NCBI GenBank assembly: GCA_018814825.1 | Contig: JAHIYJ010000055.1 | Coordinates: forward strand, 1 to 34,779 | Length of the DNA stretch: 34,779 nt | DNA from: Candidatus Omnitrophota bacterium | GTDB lineage: Bacteria > Omnitrophota > Gorgyraeia > Gorgyraeales > Gorgyraeaceae | Direction: 5' to 3' | Part shown: positions 1-9,875 of the stretch, in pieces | Position numbering within the stretch: position 1 is the stretch's first letter | Layout of the letters: every line of letters begins with the position of its first letter | The notes under the pieces: generated by a model | What the model saw: only the letters and a program-made list of their open reading frames with translations | The model's database searches: none | Told to the model about the DNA's origin: nothing | Translations under genes and position numbers: made by a program

Positions 1-105
1 CTTGTATCCATTCTCTCTCAAAAATTCCACCAAGAGTTTTGAATGCGTGGTCTTGCCGCTGCCCTCCGGCCCCTCAAACGTAATAAACAACCCTCTTTTA
101 GGCAT
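1..105 (-). CDS. tmk: thymidylate kinase, N-terminal fragment (runs off window start)
   Basis: Reverse complement of 1..105 translates [35 protein letters not shown], with the dTMP kinase P-loop GPEGSGKTT; not in the ORF track because it is truncated. Confidence 0.85.
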   Translation of the reverse strand, partial: MPKRGLFITFEGPEGSGKTTHSKLLVEFLRENGYK

Positions 106-199
106 AGTTTTTAGATGCTGGTTTATGGGTGTAGAAGCTGGTTAAGAAGCTAGATGTGGAAACTGGAAGCTTGTGTAAATTCCAGCATCTAGCTTCCAC

Positions 200-1669
200 T
201 TATCTTACTCGCCAAACTGTTCCATCCTTAGTATCTTCTAGTATAATCCCTTTCTTATCTAAATCCTGTCTGATCCTGTCCGCTTCCTTAAAATCTTTTT
301 TCTCCCTGGCCTTTTTTCTTAATAGGATCAATTCCTCGATTTCCTTTTTTGATATCGGCGCCTTTTTCTCTTCAAACGCCAAACCAAAAACAGAAAACAT
401 CTCTTCCATCGCTTCCGCGGTATGACGCAGTATAAAATTCTTTGATTCATCTTTGCTTTCCAGCAATATATTACATCTATTGACCATGTCAAAAAGGACC
501 GCCAGCCCTTTAGGAGCGTTGAAATCGTCATCCATGGCCTCTTCGAATCGCTTTTTAAAAGAATCCTCTAGGCTAGAGACTGTAGGCTGTAGGGATTTTT
601 TCACCTTGAGCCTTGAGCCTTGAGTCTTGAGTCTGTTTAATCTTTCTATTAATATATTTATGCGGTCATATACCTTTTTTGCCTCTTCCATCTTCTCCCA
701 CGAAAAATCGACCGGATGGGAATAATGCGTCTGTAAAAATAAGATTTTCAGGACATCAGCCGGATAGCTCTTCAAGACCTCCTCTATCGTGACAAAGTTC
801 CCCAGTGATTTAGCCATTTTCTCTTTATCTATGGTCAAAAGCCCGTTGTGTATCCAAAAACGGGCGAACTTCTTGCCCGCGCCCTCTGACTGCGCGAGCT
901 CATTTTCGTGGTGCGGGAAAATAAGGTCTATCCCGCCGCCGTGTATGTCAAACTCATCTCCAAGGATATCCGAACTCATCACCGAACATTCTATATGCCA
1001 GCCGGGTCTGCCGGGCCCCCAGGGGCTGGGCCACGAGATTTCGCCTTCCTTTGCCGATTTCCACAGAGCGAAGTCAAGAGGATCTTTTTTGTTTTCTCCA
1101 GGAGAAACTCTTGACCCGTACGAAATCTCTGATTTTCGTACGGGCCTTGCCCCGGATTCCAGCATCTCAAGGCTTTGATTAGAAAGTTTTCCGTAATCCC
1201 TGGCCTTCTTTACGTCAAAATACACGTCCCCGCCTGATTCATAAGCCGCACCCCGCTCAATCAATATGCCTATAAAATCCTGCATCTTTTTTATATATTC
1301 CGTAGCCTTTGGCTCCTCATCAGGACGCAAGATACCCATTTCATCCATGCGCTTATGATAAACATCCAGGTATTTTTTGGAAACCTTCGCCACGGCTAAA
1401 GTTATGTCCTCATCCTTAAATTCCTCTCTGGCCTTATTTATTATCTTATCATCCACGTCAGTAACATTACGGACAAATCTTATCTTATATCCTTTATCTC
1501 TGTATTTGTATAAAAAATACCTGCGGATCACGTCAAACACATAGGCGCTTCTCACGTGGCCTATATGAGGGACATCATAGACCGTGGGGCCGCACACGTA
1601 CATGCTGATTGCCTTCCCGTCCGGCCTAAAGTCTTCTTTTTTCCTTGTAAGGGTATTATATATCTTCAT
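200..1669 (-). CDS. cysS: cysteinyl-tRNA synthetase
   Basis: CGPTVYDVPHIGHVRSAYVFD, GWHIECSVMSSD, HGGGIDLIFPHHENELAQSE, KMAKSLGN motifs. Confidence 0.97.
   Translation of the reverse strand: MKIYNTLTRKKEDFRPDGKAISMYVCGPTVYDVPHIGHVRSAYVFDVIRRYFLYKYRDKGYKIRFVRNVTDVDDKIINKAREEFKDEDITLAVAKVSKKYLDVYHKRMDEMGILRPDEEPKATEYIKKMQDFIGILIERGAAYESGGDVYFDVKKARDYGKLSNQSLEMLESGARPVRKSEISYGSRVSPGENKKDPLDFALWKSAKEGEISWPSPWGPGRPGWHIECSVMSSDILGDEFDIHGGGIDLIFPHHENELAQSEGAGKKFARFWIHNGLLTIDKEKMAKSLGNFVTIEEVLKSYPADVLKILFLQTHYSHPVDFSWEKMEEAKKVYDRINILIERLNRLKTQGSRLKVKKSLQPTVSSLEDSFKKRFEEAMDDDFNAPKGLAVLFDMVNRCNILLESKDESKNFILRHTAEAMEEMFSVFGLAFEEKKAPISKKEIEELILLRKKAREKKDFKEADRIRQDLDKKGIILEDTKDGTVWRVR
604..631. repeat. 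heptamer array inside cysS: CCTTGAG x3 + TCTTGAG
   Basis: Direct reading; encodes ..RLKTQGSRLKVK.. Confidence 0.95.
1115..1144. repeat. palindrome inside cysS
   Basis: CCCGTACGAAA TCTCTGAT TTTCGTACGGG (11-bp perfect stem). Confidence 0.9.
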
Positions 1670-1683
1670 CAGGATTTAACATA

Positions 1684-2151
1684 TTAAACTAAACACGCAA
1701 TCGCATACGCGGCAATCGCTTCTCCTCTCCCTATGGCGCCTATGCCTTCCTGTGTGGTCGCCTTTATGCTGATTCTATCTTTATCCACGCCAAGCGCCAT
1801 AGCTATCTCCTGTCTCATGCTGTCCTTGAAAGGCGCTATCTTTGGCTCCTCCAGTATAATAACGGAATCCACGTAATCCACCCTTAAATCTTTTTTCTTT
1901 ATCATATCGCTGATTATCTTCAAGAGTTCCGCGCTGGCTATACCCGCGTAAGCATCATCAGCCACGGGAAACTGATGGCCTATATCATCCATGCCGGCCG
2001 CGCCTAATATAGCGTCGCATATAGCGTGCATAAGCGCGTCGCCGTCTGAATGCCCCTCGAGGCCTTTTATATGCGGGATTTCGATCCCACCGAGCATGAG
2101 AGGGCGCTCATCCACGAATCTGTGTATATCATAACCTATGCCGACTCTCAT
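1684..2151 (-). CDS. ispF: 2-C-methyl-D-erythritol 2,4-cyclodiphosphate synthase
   Basis: MRVGIGYDIHRF, LEGHSDGDALMHAICDAILGA motifs. Confidence 0.97.
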   Translation of the reverse strand: MRVGIGYDIHRFVDERPLMLGGIEIPHIKGLEGHSDGDALMHAICDAILGAAGMDDIGHQFPVADDAYAGIASAELLKIISDMIKKKDLRVDYVDSVIILEEPKIAPFKDSMRQEIAMALGVDKDRISIKATTQEGIGAIGRGEAIAAYAIACLV

Positions 2152-2169
2152 ATAACACCTCTCTGTTTA

Positions 2170-2317
2170 ATGACAAATGACAAATTTCAAATGACAAAAT
2201 AAATCCAATCCTTCGACTACGCTCAGGATTGGCCCTGAGCAAAGTCGAAGGGCTAAAATGCTAAATATTAAACTATTGGTCTTATTTTTTTGAATTTTGG
2301 ATTTTGTCATTTGGATT
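2170..2317. repeat. inverted heptamer arrays flanking a CCTTCGAC...GTCGAAGG palindrome (ispF-ispD junction)
   Basis: ATGACAA ATGACAA ATTTCAA ATGACAA (2170-2197), palindrome 2210-2252, TTGAATT TTGGATT TTGTCAT TTGGATT (2290-2317). Confidence 0.9.
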
Positions 2318-2995
2318 TTTAAGTAGTAATTTTGCCAATTCTAAATCTTCTCTTGTCGTGATCTTTATATTACTATACGAACCCATAATAATCTTGGGCC
2401 TTATTCCCATCATCTCAACAAGCATGGAATCATCTGTTATATTAATATCTCTTTTGTAGAATTTCTTATAGGCCTTCTCTATTAAATCCCTTTTGAATAC
2501 CTGGGGTGTCTGAGCCTCCCAGAAATCCCTCCTGTCAGGCGTATGATTAATGCGGCCGTCTTTCCCGGTTATCTTCAAGGTCGGCTTTACGGGTACACCG
2601 GCTACCGCCGCCCCGAATTTCATCGCGGCTTTCAGGCAGGCGTTTATCAAAGCATCGTCTATAAATGGCCTGATCCCGTCATGTATCAACACATAGCCTA
2701 TGTCGGGCGACACGCTTTCAAGCGCCCTGGCTACAGAGTCTATTCTTTCTTTCCCGCCCCTGACGACCTTTGCGTTTCTTATACCGTACCTATTTATTAT
2801 GTCTCGCTGGGCGCGGCGCACCCTGTTAGGGCTCACAGCGATTATTATTTCTTTTATATTGCTGTTGTGCGAAAGACGCAATAAAGTCCTGGCAAGGATA
2901 GGCTTGCCATTAATCTTTATATAAGGCTTTTCTATTCTTGATTTTATCCTTGTACCCTTACCTGCGGAAGGAACGATAGCGGCTACTCGCATCAA
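2282..2995 (-). CDS. ispD: 2-C-methyl-D-erythritol 4-phosphate cytidylyltransferase
   Basis: [41 protein letters not shown] motifs; the C-terminal [11 protein letters not shown] is encoded by heptamer repeats. Confidence 0.95.
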   Translation of the reverse strand: MMRVAAIVPSAGKGTRIKSRIEKPYIKINGKPILARTLLRLSHNSNIKEIIIAVSPNRVRRAQRDIINRYGIRNAKVVRGGKERIDSVARALESVSPDIGYVLIHDGIRPFIDDALINACLKAAMKFGAAVAGVPVKPTLKITGKDGRINHTPDRRDFWEAQTPQVFKRDLIEKAYKKFYKRDINITDDSMLVEMMGIRPKIIMGSYSNIKITTREDLELAKLLLKNPNDKIQNSKK

Positions 2996-4011
2996 TTTCT
3001 TTTATTCTTATTTAAATCCGCCGGTAACTTACCGAATATCATCCTGCCGGCTGCGGTTTGGAGTACGCTTCCCACGACCACGCGCACATTCTGCCCTATA
3101 AGTCTCCTGCCGTTATCCACCACCACCATGGTGCCGTCCTCAAGATACCCTACCCCCTGATTGTACTCCTTGCCTTCTTTTATCAATCTTATGTCAAGTG
3201 TCTCTCCGGGGAGCACCACAGGCCTTAAGGCATTGGCCAGTTCATTCACGTTTAATACGCTCACGCCCTGTATCTCGGCTATTTTATTGAGATTAAAATC
3301 GTTGGTAAAGACCTTCGCGCCCAGGACCTTCGCCAGCTTGACTATTTTTGCGTCCACCTCTTTTAAATCAGCAAAATCCTCATTGTGTATCTTTATGTCT
3401 ATATTAGGATTTTTCTGGAGTTTCCCTAGTATGTCCAGGCCACGTCTCCCGCGCGCACGTTTTAAAGAATCGCTGGAGTCCGCTATCTGCTGCAGTTCCT
3501 TTAGCACAAAACGCGGGACAATGAACTTGCCGTCCAAAAATTTAGTACTGCATATATCGGCTATGCGGCCGTCTATGATAACGCTCGTGTCAAGGACAAC
3601 CAGCTCGTCCTTCTGGTCCTGCCTTGAAAACTTCACATACGGGACAATGATGTTAAACTCGTCTCTCCCGCGTATAGCCACTATCATACCGAGATAACAA
3701 AATACCAGCGTAAGCGCCACGCGCAATGAGTAAAAGACAGTTTCATCAATATGAATGAGCGCTAGAGTATCTGAAACCAGTTTCGCCATTATAAGACCGA
3801 ATATCAGACCGAACACAGCTGATGAAAGGCCCCTTACCGAGACCTTTCTCATTATAAACTCAAATAATATTATTATCGCGGCCGCCACAAAGCCTATCAC
3901 TCCGCCCAGCCTGCTGAAATCAGCGTTATCTATATGGACAAATGAGCCTATCTGGTTGCCCACAACCACGCTGAGTATGATGAAAAAAACACGTATAAAT
4001 ATTAACGTCAT
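2992..4011 (-). CDS. PIN/TRAM-domain integral membrane protein (YacL-like)
   Basis: N-terminal TM helices, then [17 protein letters not shown]...[16 protein letters not shown] (PIN) and a C-terminal TRAM-like domain; 4-nt overlap with ispD. Confidence 0.9.
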   Translation of the reverse strand: MTLIFIRVFFIILSVVVGNQIGSFVHIDNADFSRLGGVIGFVAAAIIILFEFIMRKVSVRGLSSAVFGLIFGLIMAKLVSDTLALIHIDETVFYSLRVALTLVFCYLGMIVAIRGRDEFNIIVPYVKFSRQDQKDELVVLDTSVIIDGRIADICSTKFLDGKFIVPRFVLKELQQIADSSDSLKRARGRRGLDILGKLQKNPNIDIKIHNEDFADLKEVDAKIVKLAKVLGAKVFTNDFNLNKIAEIQGVSVLNVNELANALRPVVLPGETLDIRLIKEGKEYNQGVGYLEDGTMVVVDNGRRLIGQNVRVVVGSVLQTAAGRMIFGKLPADLNKNKRN

Positions 4012-4015
4012 GCAT

Positions 4016-4738
4016 TTACCTCCTGTTCTTGCTTTCTTTTGGCCTGTATAACAATTTCCATGGATGCTGTTTTATATCAAGTATCATCTCGTCGATATGC
4101 TTGTATAAGCTATCGTCGGACAGGAGCTTGCCGACAGTGCCCTTGCCCTCTTTCGCGGTCCTGATAAAATCCTGAAGGTTTAGTGTCAGGGATTCAAGAT
4201 TGGAAACTGTGTTTTTAACAGAGCTCCTGAACGTCTCGTCCCCTACTATCTTATCTATGGACTCTATCATATTCTCTATCTTAAGGAGCGTTTCCTGGGT
4301 ATTCCTTGTGAGCTCCTCTGTTGAAACAGGGTCCTGGCCCATGAGGGTATCGTCTTTCCCGAGTAACCGCGTCTCTCTTGAGCCGGGAGCTATCTCCAGA
4401 TATTTTTCACCCAATAGGCCAAGGGTGTTGATAGTCGCGGCCGCGTCCTCATTGATCCAGGTATTCTGCGCCACCCATATAAGAATCTTTACCATGGGCC
4501 TGTTTTCCTTCTCGTCAAAATAGACAGTTATATCCTGGACCTCACCCACTTCCACTCCGGCATACCGCACGGGAGCGCCCATGCTTATGCCATTGGCAAA
4601 ACTGAAAAGCACATTCAGGGTGTATCCGCGCTTGACGCTGTAAAAATTACCGATGGAGAATACTATTACCGACAGGATGATTACTCCTATAAAAATAAAT
4701 ATGCCGACCTTCAGCTCAAAACTTGACCTGGTAAACAT
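4016..4738 (-). CDS. mlaD: MCE/MlaD family lipid-transport substrate-binding protein
   Basis: N-terminal TM plus single MCE domain ([21 protein letters not shown]); adjacent to mlaF and mlaE. Confidence 0.9.
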   Translation of the reverse strand: MFTRSSFELKVGIFIFIGVIILSVIVFSIGNFYSVKRGYTLNVLFSFANGISMGAPVRYAGVEVGEVQDITVYFDEKENRPMVKILIWVAQNTWINEDAAATINTLGLLGEKYLEIAPGSRETRLLGKDDTLMGQDPVSTEELTRNTQETLLKIENMIESIDKIVGDETFRSSVKNTVSNLESLTLNLQDFIRTAKEGKGTVGKLLSDDSLYKHIDEMILDIKQHPWKLLYRPKESKNRR

Positions 4739-4740
4739 CT

Positions 4741-5493
4741 CTAGCCTCCGTTTTCTGTAATAGGCCCTTTTGAGGCGCCCGTGATAAACTGTCTCACGAC
4801 AGGATCCTGAGAATTTTTTATCTCTTCCGGGGTCCCGACAGCTATGATCCTGCCCTTATATAACATGGCGATCCTGGTGGCTATCTTATAGGCACTTACC
4901 ATATCATGGGTAACCACGATAGAAGTAACCTTCAATTTATGATTCAGGTCTATTATAAGCTCATTTACCGCGTCCGCCATAACAGGATCGACCCCTGTTG
5001 TCGGCTCATCATACAAAATAATCTTAGGGTTATTACATATGGCCCTGGCCAGGCCGACACGTTTTCTCATGCCCCCGGAGAGTTCGGCGGGCGTCAGGTC
5101 CTCTATGCCCTTAAGCCCGACCATGCCCAGGGCCTCGGCCACTTTCTCCCTGAGGAGATCCTCTTTCATGTCAGTATGCTCCCTTAATGCGAACCCCACA
5201 TTCTCGCCTACTGTCATGGAGTCGAACAAGGCGGCTCCCTGGAAAAGCATGCCAAATCTTAACCTCAACTCATCCAGATTTTTGTAATCCATCTTTGCTA
5301 TGTCGTTTCCGTCCATCAATACCTGACCTGAATCAGGTCTCAAGAGGCCTATTATGTGTTTCAAAAGCACGCTCTTCCCGCACCCGGAACGGCCTATTAT
5401 GACCATTGCCTCGTCGGAATTGATGGTAAGGTTCAGGTTGTCTAGAACCTTGCTGTCGCCGAATGATTTTGAGAGGTTTATTATCTCTATCAT
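4741..5493 (-). CDS. mlaF: ABC transporter ATP-binding protein, MlaF family
   Basis: Walker A GRSGCGKS, signature LSGGMRKRVGLARA, Walker B IILYDEPTTGVDP. Confidence 0.93.
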   Translation of the reverse strand: MIEIINLSKSFGDSKVLDNLNLTINSDEAMVIIGRSGCGKSVLLKHIIGLLRPDSGQVLMDGNDIAKMDYKNLDELRLRFGMLFQGAALFDSMTVGENVGFALREHTDMKEDLLREKVAEALGMVGLKGIEDLTPAELSGGMRKRVGLARAICNNPKIILYDEPTTGVDPVMADAVNELIIDLNHKLKVTSIVVTHDMVSAYKIATRIAMLYKGRIIAVGTPEEIKNSQDPVVRQFITGASKGPITENGG

Positions 5494-5505
5494 AATTAAA
5501 CTATT

Positions 5506-6288
5506 TTACGGGAATACAAAGTAAAACAAAGCCGTAAACAGACAATCCGCCATTATGATCATTATAAAGGACGTCACGACGGACAGCGTGGTAGCCCTAC
5601 CCACCCCTTCGGCGCCGCCTTCTGTCCTGAATCCCTCATAACAGGAAATAATACAGATGATGATGGCAAAAACAAATGACTTTAGAAGACCCGTAAACAG
5701 GTCTTTGAATAACAACGGGTCGAATGTCATTTTTATGTATATCGTGTGGCCTATAAGTAACTTATAAACGCCTATCAGGTAGCCGCCTATTATACCCAGG
5801 AAATCAGCGTAGACCGTCAATATCGGAAGCATTACACAGAGTGCGATAAATCTCGGGACAACAAGATATTTAACGGGGTTAACCGCCAGTGTCTCCAGAG
5901 CATCTATCTGTTCGGTTACTTTCATGGTCCCGAGCTCGGCCGTGATACTCGCGCCTACCCTGCCCGCTATTACAAGAGCTGTCAGAACAGGGCCCAGCTC
6001 CCTTACCATGGAAAGAGCCACAAGGCTCGATATATAGATCTGAGCGTTCATCTTCGTGAGCTGGTAAGCGCTCTGGAGCGCAAGCACCATGCCAGTAAAA
6101 AACGCTACCAGGAATACAATAGGGAAGCTGAGCACCCCGACCTTGTACATCTGCGTGAATATCTCTTTTCTGCGTAAAGGTGGTACAACTAACTGAAAGA
6201 GCGTGCTTATCAGAAGATGGAAAATCCCTCCTATGTAAATAAAAAAGTTCACCGTCCTCTGGCCAAGCTTTTTTATCATGTCCCTCAT
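5506..6288 (-). CDS. mlaE: ABC transporter permease, MlaE family
   Basis: VRELGPVLTALVIAGRVGASITAELGTMKVTEQIDAL, typical MlaE motif. Confidence 0.95.
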   Translation of the reverse strand: MRDMIKKLGQRTVNFFIYIGGIFHLLISTLFQLVVPPLRRKEIFTQMYKVGVLSFPIVFLVAFFTGMVLALQSAYQLTKMNAQIYISSLVALSMVRELGPVLTALVIAGRVGASITAELGTMKVTEQIDALETLAVNPVKYLVVPRFIALCVMLPILTVYADFLGIIGGYLIGVYKLLIGHTIYIKMTFDPLLFKDLFTGLLKSFVFAIIICIISCYEGFRTEGGAEGVGRATTLSVVTSFIMIIMADCLFTALFYFVFP

Positions 6289-6303
6289 ACCATCGCCTTT
6301 TTG

Positions 6304-7410
6304 TCAGAATTTAACGCTGTGCTCCACTCCGAAAAATTCCTCATTTTCCTTAAGCTTCATTTTTAGGTATTCCTGCGCGCCTACCTTATACTCAAGGCTC
6401 ATTTCCTCAGGATTTTCTCTGTCCCTGTAAGGGGTCAGAGGTTCCCTGGCAAAGGCCTTAAAACCCACCCGCATATTGTCGCTTATATCCTTTGTCATGC
6501 TCAACGCGTCCTTGCCCTTCTGGTCTATGTCCCATCCGTCCCATACTATGGTCTTCATGTCAGACTTAACGCGCAGGCCTTCGGACAGGGACCTTTTCCC
6601 GATATTTCTTAAGTCTATATATCCGTCTATTGTCAAAAGGCTCTTTCCCCACCTCGCCCTTGAATCAACGATATTTATTATCGGCCCAAACCCTTCTATC
6701 CTTATGGTGGCCACGTCGTATTCTATCCTGCCGACCCTACCGTTCCTGCTCTCAAGTATGCCGTTTGAGTAAATATTCGACAGCGCGCCTTTAATGTAAA
6801 AGACGCCGTTCATCATCCCAAGAGCGATGCCAGGGTTCTTTGGGCTTACTACCGCGACAAGGTCTCTTATGTCCGCTCTCTCGACATCAAAGCGCAAATC
6901 AGTTTCAAATGGCGGAATAAGGCCTATTTCCCCTTTTAACTTGTAAGCCTTACCGAGGCGCAGAGACTTAATCTTCATTGTGTTTCCGGCTATTTCAAAA
7001 GACCCTCTTATGGACACAAAAGGCCTTGAGTCAACACACATGTCGCCTGAAGATAATTTTCCTGAAAACTTCCTGGGATCTCTGTCTTTAGTATCGATAA
7101 ACCGGCCTTTTAAAAAAACATTGCCTGATATCAAGTGGCCTTTTAGTTCCAACCCCTCTATATGCAGCTCCGAGAAGACATACCCTTTATCTAAAAAACT
7201 AATATCCAGGGACACGGCCCTGTTAATATCTTCCTCCTTTAAAAATCCCGGGGCTCTCAAGCACCACGGGGCAGGTCCTGGACCCACGAGATCCTCTTGA
7301 TCTATAAAAACCCTGCAATACAGCCAGGGCGCGATAGACGCGGCCGCGGCGACCAATAGCATCACGAGAAGTATTGCCCTGGCTTTTCTCCTGAGGATCA
7401 AGTACCGCAT
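6304..7410 (-). CDS. inner-membrane-anchored AsmA/TamB-like hypothetical protein
   Basis: One N-terminal TM, then repetitive beta-rich sequence (LSGDMCVDSRPFVSIRGSFEI, GVFYIKGALSNIYSNGILESRNGRVG); family call is inference. Confidence 0.5.
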   Translation of the reverse strand: MRYLILRRKARAILLVMLLVAAAASIAPWLYCRVFIDQEDLVGPGPAPWCLRAPGFLKEEDINRAVSLDISFLDKGYVFSELHIEGLELKGHLISGNVFLKGRFIDTKDRDPRKFSGKLSSGDMCVDSRPFVSIRGSFEIAGNTMKIKSLRLGKAYKLKGEIGLIPPFETDLRFDVERADIRDLVAVVSPKNPGIALGMMNGVFYIKGALSNIYSNGILESRNGRVGRIEYDVATIRIEGFGPIINIVDSRARWGKSLLTIDGYIDLRNIGKRSLSEGLRVKSDMKTIVWDGWDIDQKGKDALSMTKDISDNMRVGFKAFAREPLTPYRDRENPEEMSLEYKVGAQEYLKMKLKENEEFFGVEHSVKF

Positions 7411-9860
7411 TATTTAAACACAATCTTGCCGTTCTTCTCAGTTACCTTGATCGGCTGGCTCTTTTCAAAATTCTTGGCTATGATTTCTTCCGCCAGAGGG
7501 TCTTCCAGCAATTTCTGTATAGTGCGTTTTAGAGGCCTTGCCCCGAACATAGGATCGAAACCTTTTTCTATAAGGATATCTTTGACTTTTTTATCCACCT
7601 CTATGACTATGTCTTGTTCCTTTAGCCTGTTCTTTACCTCGGCCAGCTCTATATCCACTATCTTGTACAGGTGTTCTTTAGTGAGTCCGTGAAAGACAAT
7701 GATATCGTCTATCCTGTTCAGGAACTCAGGTTTGAATGTCTTCTTCACCTGCTCAAGGAGCCTCTCCTTTGTGTCCTTGTAGGTAACCTCTCCTTTTTCG
7801 GGTTTAAAGCCTATGGAACCTTGTTTCCTGAAAATCTCGGCGCCGACATTCGAGGTCATTATCAGTATGGTATTCCTGAAATCCACCTTTCTCCCAAAGC
7901 TATCCGTCAGCCGGCCATCCTCCAGGACCTGAAGCAGTATATTAAAAACATCAGGGTGCGCCTTTTCTATTTCATCCAGCAATACCACGGAATACGGCCT
8001 GCGCCTTACTTTTTCGGTAAGCTGTCCCCCTTCCTCATACCCCACGTATCCGGGCGGCGCGCCTACCAGACGGGATACGTTGAACTTTTCCATGTATTCT
8101 GACATGTCAAGTTGTATAAGCGCGTTCTCGTCTCCGAACATAAATTCCGCTAGTACGCGGCCAAGGTGAGTCTTGCCGACTCCAGTTGGCCCCAGGAACA
8201 CAAACGAGCCTATCGGCCGTTTAGGATTCTTTATTCCGGCCCGCGAACGCCTGATGGCATTGGCAATGGCGGTTATCGCCTCATCCTGGCCCACGATCCT
8301 TTCATGTAGCTCATCTTCCATCTTTAAAAGACGAGCTGATTCTTTCTGCTCCAGCCTGACAATCGGGATGCCTGTCCACTTCGAGACAATATAGGCTATC
8401 AATTCCTCGTCTACCTTAGGTCTTGCCTCCATCCTTGATTTTTTCCATTCCTGCCTTATCTGTTCCAGTTTTTTGCGGGCCTCTTTTTCCTGGTCCCTGA
8501 GATGAGCGGCCTTCTCAAAGTCCTGGTTTTTTATCGCCACTTCCTTTTCTTTGCGTATATTTTCTGTCTCGGCTTCCACGTCTTTTATCTCCTGCGGCGC
8601 AGTCATTATCGAAAGTCGCGCCTTTGCGCCCGCTTCGTCTATCAGGTCAATGGCCTTGTCAGGCAGGAACCTGCCGGCTATGTACCTGTCAGAAAACTTA
8701 CTGGCCGCTTCCAGGGCCTCGTCCGTTATCTCCACCTTGTGATGCGCCTCATACCTGTCTCTTAACCCCTTCAATATTTCTATCGTCTGCTCCACCGTTG
8801 GGGGGTCCACCATTATTGTCTGAAAACGCCTCTCAAGCGCGGCGTCCTTCTCGATGTATTTTCTATATTCGTCAAACGTGGTAGCCCCTATGCACTGTAT
8901 CTCGCCCCTGGAAAGAGCAGGCTTTAGAATATTTGAGGCGTCTATCGCGCCTTCCGCGCCACCCGCGCCCACAAGCGTATGCAGTTCATCCACGAACATG
9001 ATAACGTTCTCAGACCTCTTTATCTCGTCCATTATAGCCTTTATCCTCTCCTCGAACTGCCCCCTGTATTTTGTCCCGGCGACCATGAGAGCCAAGTCCA
9101 GAATAATGACCTTCTTGTCTTTAAGCAGTTCGGGTATGTCTCCCTTTACTATCTTCTGCGCTAGCCCTTCCACTATTGCTGTCTTCCCCACTCCCGCCTC
9201 TCCTAACAGGACCGGGTTGTTTTTAGTGCGCCTAGACAGGGTCTGTATAACACGTTCTATCTCATTCTGACGTCCTATTACAGGGTCTAATTTATTTTCG
9301 CGCGCCAGCTGCGTGAGGTTCCTGCCGAAAGCGTCGAGCGCCGGAGTCTTTGAGCTTGTTTTGGCGGTATGGCTATAGCCTGCGCCTGACTGGGGCACAG
9401 ACCCGCCCGTAAAGCCCGGCGTGGCTGACCCTAAAAGCTCCACTATTTCTTTCCTGACATTATCAAGGTCAAGGCCCAGATTTAACAATACCTGAGAGGC
9501 GACTCCTTCCCCCTCTTTAATAAGACCCAGAAGGATATGTTCAGTGCCGATATAATTATGTCCAATCGCCCTTGCCTCTTCGCCAGAAAGTTCTATGGCC
9601 TTTTTGGCCTTTGGCGTAAAAGGTATATCTCCTGATATTACAGTGCTTGGCCCCGGCTTCACTATCTTCTCGATCTCCAGCCTTATCTGCTGTAAGCCCA
9701 GGCCTATTTTCTGGAGGATAACCGCGGCCACCCCCTCGCCCTCGCGTATCAGACCAAGCAGAATATGTTCAGTTCCGATATAATCGTGGTTAAACCTCTT
9801 CGCCTCTTCTTTCGCCAGTAAAATCACTTTTCTCGCACGTTCCGTAAAACGATTCAACAT
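7410..9860 (-). CDS. clpC: ATP-dependent Clp protease ATPase subunit ClpC
   Basis: Two N-terminal Clp-N repeats with [10 protein letters not shown], two AAA+ modules ([31 protein letters not shown]), UVR-type middle domain. Confidence 0.97.
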   Translation of the reverse strand: MLNRFTERARKVILLAKEEAKRFNHDYIGTEHILLGLIREGEGVAAVILQKIGLGLQQIRLEIEKIVKPGPSTVISGDIPFTPKAKKAIELSGEEARAIGHNYIGTEHILLGLIKEGEGVASQVLLNLGLDLDNVRKEIVELLGSATPGFTGGSVPQSGAGYSHTAKTSSKTPALDAFGRNLTQLARENKLDPVIGRQNEIERVIQTLSRRTKNNPVLLGEAGVGKTAIVEGLAQKIVKGDIPELLKDKKVIILDLALMVAGTKYRGQFEERIKAIMDEIKRSENVIMFVDELHTLVGAGGAEGAIDASNILKPALSRGEIQCIGATTFDEYRKYIEKDAALERRFQTIMVDPPTVEQTIEILKGLRDRYEAHHKVEITDEALEAASKFSDRYIAGRFLPDKAIDLIDEAGAKARLSIMTAPQEIKDVEAETENIRKEKEVAIKNQDFEKAAHLRDQEKEARKKLEQIRQEWKKSRMEARPKVDEELIAYIVSKWTGIPIVRLEQKESARLLKMEDELHERIVGQDEAITAIANAIRRSRAGIKNPKRPIGSFVFLGPTGVGKTHLGRVLAEFMFGDENALIQLDMSEYMEKFNVSRLVGAPPGYVGYEEGGQLTEKVRRRPYSVVLLDEIEKAHPDVFNILLQVLEDGRLTDSFGRKVDFRNTILIMTSNVGAEIFRKQGSIGFKPEKGEVTYKDTKERLLEQVKKTFKPEFLNRIDDIIVFHGLTKEHLYKIVDIELAEVKNRLKEQDIVIEVDKKVKDILIEKGFDPMFGARPLKRTIQKLLEDPLAEEIIAKNFEKSQPIKVTEKNGKIVFK

Positions 9861-9875
9861 TGGTCAGACCTCCTT

